Shown here: one piece after another, positions 59,985 to 64,000 of the stretch | How the letters are laid out: each line of letters starts with the position of its first letter | Position numbering within the stretch: position 1 is the first letter of the stretch | Assembly: GCA_023393755.1 (NCBI GenBank) | Contig: JAEXCA010000122.1 | Span: 10,588 to 74,587 of the forward strand | DNA from: Actinomycetes bacterium | GTDB taxonomy: Bacteria > Actinomycetota > Actinomycetes > Propionibacteriales > Propionibacteriaceae | DNA length: 64,000 nt | Reading direction: 5' to 3' | The notes under the pieces: model-generated | Database searches by the model: none | Told to the model about the DNA's origin: nothing | Seen by the model: only the letters and a program-made list of their open reading frames with translations | Translations under genes and position numbers: made by a program

Positions 59985-60170
59985 ACCGGGGGACGGTTCT
60001 CCGGTCCGATCTGAGCCAGGGAACCGTCCCCTGGTCCAGTGGGCCGTGCGGGTCTGGGACGGGGAGACGGTTCCGGTGTCCCAGCTTGTCAGCAGGCTGT
60101 TGGTACAGGGGGACGGTTCCTGGGCCACCCGGGGACGGTTCCTGGGCCACCGGGAACCGTCCCCCTGTCC
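59985..60170. repeat. array of dispersed GGGGACGGTTCC repeats between dhaK2 and dhaL2
   Basis: About six copies of the core occur in 186 bases: forward at 59988, 60108 and 60130, inverted at 60019 and 60152, and a variant GAGACGGTTCC near 60065. It separates two genes that are normally adjacent. No coding sequence is seen. Confidence 0.8.
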
Positions 60171-60186
60171 ACACCTGCTCATTTAG

Positions 60187-60818
60187 TTATTCGGGCCAGT
60201 TGGCGGCCAGGGCTTCGAGCAGGACGGCGATCGCGGTGGCGCCGGCGTCCACCGAGCCGATCGAGCGTTCGCCGGTGTAGGCGGCGCGGCCGCGCATCGC
60301 CTGCAGGGACGCGGTCGCGTCCGCCGTCTCACGGGCGGTCGCGGCCATCGCCTTGACGATCTCGGCGCGGGACGAGCCCTTGGCGAGTTCGGCTTCCAGG
60401 GTGTCGATTGCCGGGACCAGCGAGTCGAGCAGGGTCTTCTCCCCCAACTCGGCCTGACCCCGGGCCTTGATGCCTTCGACCGCGGCTCGCAGGGCGCGCA
60501 CCAGGTCTTCGCCCTCGAAGGTCTCGTTGCCCTTCAACTGGGCGCCGGTGCGCAGGAAGGCGGTGCCCCAGATCGGGCCGGAGGTGCCGCCGATCCGGCT
60601 GGAGATGGTCATCGCCACCTTCTGCAGGAAGACCCCGGATCGGTCCGGTCGAAGCTTTCCCACTGGTCGACGACGATCTCGAAGCCCCGGGCCAGCGAGT
60701 AGCCGAAGTCGCCGTCGCCGACCACCGCGTCCAGTTCGCCGAAGTAGGTCTCGTTCTCCAGGATCGTCTCCGAGATCGTGCGGACGACGAACTCGGTATC
60801 GGCCAGGGTTCCGCTCAT
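60187..60818 (-). pseudogene. dihydroxyacetone kinase subunit DhaL (second copy), frameshifted
   Basis: The N-terminal part, MSGTLADTEFVVRTISETIL to DAVVGDGDFGYSLARGFEIV, with the Mg-binding Asp cluster, reads in one frame from ATG 60818. The remaining part, from GVFLQKVAMTISSRIGGTSG to ERSIGSVDAGATAIAVLLEA, reads in another. The joint is at the CCCC run 60633-60636 (GGGG on the coding strand); one additional G would restore DPGVFLQKVAM and a 210-residue protein. Both halves look conserved, so this is a recent lesion or a sequencing error. ATG 60818 overlaps the HAD stop. Confidence 0.82.
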
Positions 60819-61591
60819 GAGGTGTGCTCCTTCGCAATCAGGGCGGTCAGGTCGGCAAGGGTGAGGTAGCTCTCGGGGGCGAAGCCGGCGGGGGTGGCGA
60901 GGACGGTGGGCGGCGCCCCGGGATCACCCAGGTCGCTCAGCACGAGCGCGGCACCGGTGAAGTCGTCCTCGGCGGTGAAGGTGCTGACGGTGACGACCGT
61001 GGTCAGCCCGGCCGCCACCGCGGCCGCGACACCGATCCCCGAATCCTCGACCACCACGCACTCGGCCGGGTCGAGGTGCAGATCCTCCAGCACCTTCAGG
61101 TAGATGTCGGGGGCCGGCTTCTTCGCCTTCACCACGTCACCGGCGAAGACGTGCGCCTGCTCGTAGCTCGCCTCCCCGGCCGCATGTTTGAGGACCGCGC
61201 GGACGCTGGGCTCGGCGGACGTGGACGCCACCGCCACCGTCCAGCCGGCGGCCAGGGCATCGGCGATGATCCGGCGGATGCCGGGCCGGCCGGGCAGCAG
61301 GCCGTCCGCCACCCGCTGGGTGAACAGCGCGGTCTTGCGCAGGTGCAGTTGCTTGATCCAGTCGGCGCGCTCTACGTCGGTAGAGAGTCCGAGCTGAGTA
61401 TCCAGTTCCGGGGTGAAGACGGACGCGATCCGCTCCTTGCCACCGCCGATCCTCACCTTCTCGGCGTACTCCGCCTCGCTCCAAGCGATCGGCAGTCCGG
61501 CCTCGGCGAAGGCGGCGTTGAAGGCGGGCAGGTGGCCGTCCTTCTCGGTGTCGGCCAGCACGCCGTCGCAGTCGAAGATCAGGGCCGGCAT
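60815..61591 (-). CDS. HAD-superfamily phosphatase (CbbY/beta-phosphoglucomutase-like)
   Basis: The 258-residue HAD protein has nucleophile and acid Asp7 and Asp9 in IFDCDGVLADTE, STSAEPSVR (motif II), KKPAPDIYL (motif III Lys) and VVEDSGIGVAAAVAAGL (motif IV). It is close to CbbY-type hydrolases that remove phosphate from sugar phosphates. In this operon it may hydrolyse a ketose phosphate or detoxify a by-product. ATG 61591 gives MPALIFDCDGV; its stop overlaps the start of dhaL2. Confidence 0.86.
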   Translation of the reverse strand: MPALIFDCDGVLADTEKDGHLPAFNAAFAEAGLPIAWSEAEYAEKVRIGGGKERIASVFTPELDTQLGLSTDVERADWIKQLHLRKTALFTQRVADGLLPGRPGIRRIIADALAAGWTVAVASTSAEPSVRAVLKHAAGEASYEQAHVFAGDVVKAKKPAPDIYLKVLEDLHLDPAECVVVEDSGIGVAAAVAAGLTTVVTVSTFTAEDDFTGAALVLSDLGDPGAPPTVLATPAGFAPESYLTLADLTALIAKEHTS

Positions 61592-61592
61592 C

Positions 61593-62450
61593 TCAGGCCT
61601 TCCCGACGCTGCCGAAAACCTCGGCGTAGCCCTTGGTGAGGTCACGGATCTCGGCGCCGACCACCTTGAACAGCGACGGCGGATCCCACTTGTCGGCGGC
61701 CTCGGCGTCCTTCAGGTAGGCCAGGCTCGACTGCATGAACCGCTCCTTCAGGGCGGTGGAGATGTTCACCTTTGCGCAACCTCGGGCGATCAGATCCTGG
61801 AACTGCTCGTTGGAGAGCCCCGAGCCGCCGTGCAGCGCCATCGGGATGGGGTGCTCGGCCACCAGATCGGTGACCCGCTGGAAGTCGAGGATCGGGGCGC
61901 GCTTGTAGCGTCCGTGGGCATTGCCGATGGCGGGGGCGAACACGTCCACTCCGGTATCCCGCAGGTAGGTGAGCGTGACCTCGCGGGTCTGCTGGACGGC
62001 TTCGTCGTCGGAGCCGACCCCGTCCTCCTGACCGGTGATCGACTCGATCTCGCCCTCGACGTGGGCGCCGTAGCGACGGGCCTCGGCGACCACCTCGACG
62101 GTCTGCCGCTGGTTCTCCGCCACCGGCAACTGCGAGGCGTCGAACAGCACCGAGTTCCACCCCTCGGCCAGGCAGTCGGAGATCACCTGCCGCTCGGGGC
62201 AGTGGTCGAGGTGCAGGCAGGCCGGCACTTCGATGCCGCGGGTCATCGCCTCCCACAGCTTGTACAGCACGTGGGTGCCGATGGATTTCACCGTCTTCAC
62301 CGAGGTCTGGACGATGATCGGCGAACGCACTTCCACCGCGCCGGCCAGCACGTTCTCCATGGTGAGGTCGTTGACGATGTTGATCGCGGGCACGCCGTAG
62401 CGCTGCTCGAAGGCGGGTTTCAGGATGTCTGCCAGGGATGTGACGGGCAC
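61593..62450 (-). CDS. class II ketose-bisphosphate aldolase
   Basis: This 285-residue zinc-dependent aldolase has metal ligands His83 in CLHLDHC, Glu134 region (HVEGEIESITGQEDG), His179 in AIGNAHGRY and His207 in ALHGGSGL. Asp82 is the likely catalytic base. The family splits fructose-1,6-bisphosphate, tagatose-1,6-bisphosphate or ketose 1-phosphates to DHAP and an aldehyde. I prefer GTG 62450 (GAGAGG upstream) over GTG 62489 since it matches the usual start MPxVTS. It heads the operon with HAD, DhaL2 and DhaK2. Confidence 0.85.
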   Translation of the reverse strand: MPVTSLADILKPAFEQRYGVPAINIVNDLTMENVLAGAVEVRSPIIVQTSVKTVKSIGTHVLYKLWEAMTRGIEVPACLHLDHCPERQVISDCLAEGWNSVLFDASQLPVAENQRQTVEVVAEARRYGAHVEGEIESITGQEDGVGSDDEAVQQTREVTLTYLRDTGVDVFAPAIGNAHGRYKRAPILDFQRVTDLVAEHPIPMALHGGSGLSNEQFQDLIARGCAKVNISTALKERFMQSSLAYLKDAEAADKWDPPSLFKVVGAEIRDLTKGYAEVFGSVGKA

Positions 62451-62579
62451 GATGCCTCTCTCGACGACGAGTGGATCGGATGTGGTCACCCTAGGCAGGC
62501 GAGCTCGTCAGGTGAATGGGGGATAACCCGCCCCCCATCTGGGGGACGGCCTGGGGGCCTGCTGGACCAACCACGACCA

Positions 62580-62726
62580 GTGTCGGCCAATCCCTTCCCC
62601 GACGACCATCCGCTCCCCGGGGCCTACGAGCTGAACCTGCCCACGGACGGGGTGACAATCTGGTACATCACCCAACAAGATGGCGTTGAGTACATCGGCA
62701 TTCAGTTGGTCCGAGCCGACACCTGA
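62580..62726 (+). CDS. possible small protein or remnant (48 residues)
   Basis: A GTG-initiated 48-residue reading frame begins MSANPFPDDHPLPGAYELNL and ends YITQQDGVEYIGIQLVRADT. Its composition (Tyr, Ile, Trp, Gln) is protein-like and unlike the shadow frames around it. I do not recognise it and see no clear Shine-Dalgarno. It lies in the 320-base space between the aldolase and the LuxR-type gene, which otherwise holds only promoter space. Confidence 0.35.
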   Translation: MSANPFPDDHPLPGAYELNLPTDGVTIWYITQQDGVEYIGIQLVRADT

Positions 62727-62770
62727 CCTCGCACGATGACCACAGCCCACGAACTGCGACCAGGGGCCGA

Positions 62771-64000
62771 TCAGGAACGCACCAGCAGTTCGGTGCGAGA
62801 ACGGACGTTCGCCTTCCGCAGAATCGCGGAGACGTGCTTTTCCACGGTCTTCGCTGAAATGCCCAGTCGATGCGCGATCTGTTTGTCCGCCATGCCCTGC
62901 TCGAGCAGCGCGCGAACTTCGGTCTCCCGGCTGGTCAGTCGGGAATCGGCCTCCACCGAGGGCAGGCCGCCGAGCTGTTCCAGCACGCCGCCGAGCACCA
63001 GCACGTCGTCCCGCGCCACCCCGACCACGGCGCGTCCCAGGGCTGTCGCATCGGCGTCGGCGTTGACGAAACCGCGGGCGCCGGCGGCCACCCATTCGCG
63101 CACCTCGGCCTCGGCCGCCGCCGGACGGTCCGAGATCGCCACCACGCCGATGCCCGGGTCGATCGCCGTCACCGCGTTCAGCAGGGTGGGGCCGGTCACC
63201 CCGGGCAGCCGGGTGCCGGCCAGCACCACCGTCGGATGAAGCAGCCGGACGGCCTCGGCCGCCTGCTCCAGATCGCCGACCTCGGCCACCACCTGGACGC
63301 TGGGTTCGCTGGCCGCCAGCAGGCGCACCAGCCCGGCGCGCATCGCCGGCTGGGCATGGACGATCAGCACCCGCAGGCGTGGCCCGGCGGGCGCGCTCGC
63401 GCCGCGGTAGGGCAGGTCCGCCCGCACCCGGGTACCCCAGCCGGGGGTGGAGTCGATCCGCACCCGGCCGCCGACCTGGCCGGCCCGGGCGACCAGGCCG
63501 CGCAAGCCGACACCGCGCGGCCGTCCCAGTTCGGCGTCGACGTCGAACCCGGCGCCGTCGTCCTCGACGATGACCGCGACCCCGTCCGAGCCGTAGACCA
63601 GGCCCAGCCGCACCATGGTGGCGCGGGCGTGCTGGGTGACGTTGGCCAGCGCCTCGCCGACGATCCGCAGTAGCTGGTGCTCCACCTCGGGGGCCACCTC
63701 CTGCGGCTCGCCGAACTGGCGGAACACCGGGGTGGGGCCGGAGGTCGCCTGCAGCCACTCCAGGTCGAGCTGCAGGCTCTCGGCCAGCGTCCGCCGGCCG
63801 TGGGCGGCCGGCCGCAGCCCCCCCCCCCCCCCGCGTCCCGCGGTCAGGGGCTCCGGGGCCCCCCGCGGGCGTCCCATCTCGGCATCCAGGGCGAACCCCG
63901 CGCCGTCGTCCTCGACGATCACCGCGATCCCGTCCGACCCGTAGACCAGGCCGAGCCGCACCATGGACGCCCGGGCGTGCTGGGTGACATTGGCCAGCGC
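62771..64000 (-). CDS. HATPase - degenerate receiver - LuxR HTH fusion regulator (partial)
   Basis: The frame is open to the end of the window. The well-formed part has a HisKA_3-type kinase ATPase domain (about 63404-63691; N box EALANVTQHA, G1 DDGAGF, G2 GVGLRGL), a receiver-like domain (about 63000-63376) and a LuxR/FixJ HTH (about 62771-62945; LTSRETEVRALLEQG, KTVEKHVSAIL). The receiver has lost its acidic pair (VLIVHAQP), phosphoacceptor Asp (VVLAGTRLPG) and Lys, so it cannot be phosphorylated normally. Upstream of about 63800 the sequence is abnormal (see the poly-C and duplication entries). Confidence 0.75.
   Translation of the reverse strand, partial: ALANVTQHARASMVRLGLVYGSDGIAVIVEDDGAGFALDAEMGRPRGAPEPLTAGRGGGGGLRPAAHGRRTLAESLQLDLEWLQATSGPTPVFRQFGEPQEVAPEVEHQLLRIVGEALANVTQHARATMVRLGLVYGSDGVAVIVEDDGAGFDVDAELGRPRGVGLRGLVARAGQVGGRVRIDSTPGWGTRVRADLPYRGASAPAGPRLRVLIVHAQPAMRAGLVRLLAASEPSVQVVAEVGDLEQAAEAVRLLHPTVVLAGTRLPGVTGPTLLNAVTAIDPGIGVVAISDRPAAAEAEVREWVAAGARGFVNADADATALGRAVVGVARDDVLVLGGVLEQLGGLPSVEADSRLTSRETEVRALLEQGMADKQIAHRLGISAKTVEKHVSAILRKANVRSRTELLVRS
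63818..63832. repeat. 15-base poly-C run
   Basis: A run of 15 C (15 G on the coding strand, giving five Gly) occurs at the point where the kinase sequence stops making sense. It is the only long homopolymer in the window and a likely slippage or assembly-error site. Confidence 0.85.
63835..64000. repeat. imperfect duplicate of the kinase ATP-binding segment 63525-63660
   Basis: The translated segment ALANVTQHARASMVRLGLVY, continuing through VEDDGAGF to GRPRG, repeats at high identity the segment about 100 codons downstream in the same frame. It runs off the window end. Confidence 0.8.

Noticed and set aside
62508..63758. Second large reading frame on the same strand as the LuxR-type gene
   Set aside because: It is a shifted frame of the regulator with Arg/Gly-rich composition and no domain.

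Overview
The window is about 64 kb of very GC-rich chromosomal DNA with many GTG starts, a few TTG starts and densely packed, often ATGA/GTGA-overlapping genes. Several actinobacterial hallmarks are present: a VirR-like LytR_C protein next to its small conserved partner, tadA followed by the actinobacterial 'tadA-associated' acidic protein, MenB, an aspartate kinase with an internal beta-subunit start, and FadR-type GntR regulation. I infer an actinobacterium, most plausibly a Propionibacteriaceae-like soil or sludge organism; the taxon is inferred, not proven. No phage, insertion sequence or CRISPR array is visible.

Layout. (1) 0-12 kb is housekeeping: a RarD-like transporter end, aspartate kinase, a LytR_C protein, a K+/H+ antiporter, a complete PTS-type dihydroxyacetone kinase operon (dhaKLM), tRNA-Ser(CGA), tadA, upp and a YbaK-like editing protein. 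(2) 12.2-22.4 kb is a carbohydrate catabolic locus: a GntR/FadR regulator, an SDR, an ABC sugar importer (binding protein and two permeases), a zinc dehydrogenase, a xylose-isomerase-like epimerase, a YiaK/Ldh2-like dehydrogenase, a D-2-hydroxyacid dehydrogenase and a HUMPS-family decarboxylase. The set resembles diketogulonate/ketogulonate breakdown but has no kinase. Three similar AT-rich operator-like sites mark its promoters. (3) 22.5-25.5 kb holds an esterase, a Gfo/Idh/MocA dehydrogenase under a LacI-type site, and menB.

(4) 25.6-56.5 kb is a large exopolysaccharide or cell-surface glycan locus. It encodes a bacillosamine-type initiating module (PglF, PglE, PglD, PglC), a dTDP-3-acetamido-3,6-dideoxyhexose module (FdtA fused to an acyltransferase domain, FdtB, FdtC), a Wzx flippase, a Wzy/WaaL-type polymerase or ligase, a Wzz-like co-polymerase, at least seven glycosyltransferases, a RgpF-like protein, a DUF2142 membrane protein, an acyltransferase-3 and GalE. 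Three divergent secreted GH16 glycan hydrolases sit at its left edge, its middle and its right end. A stand-alone DUF4143 ATPase flanked by direct repeats interrupts it.

(5) 56.6-64 kb holds a DUF885 protein, a second dhaK, a dhaL broken by a one-base frameshift, a HAD phosphatase and a class II aldolase (a ketose phosphorylation and cleavage set), then a protein joining a histidine-kinase ATPase domain, a degenerate receiver and a LuxR-type HTH. The last 200 bases look duplicated next to a 15-C run and may be an assembly edge. A dispersed repeat with core GGGGACGGTTCC and its inverse occurs in at least three intergenic regions.
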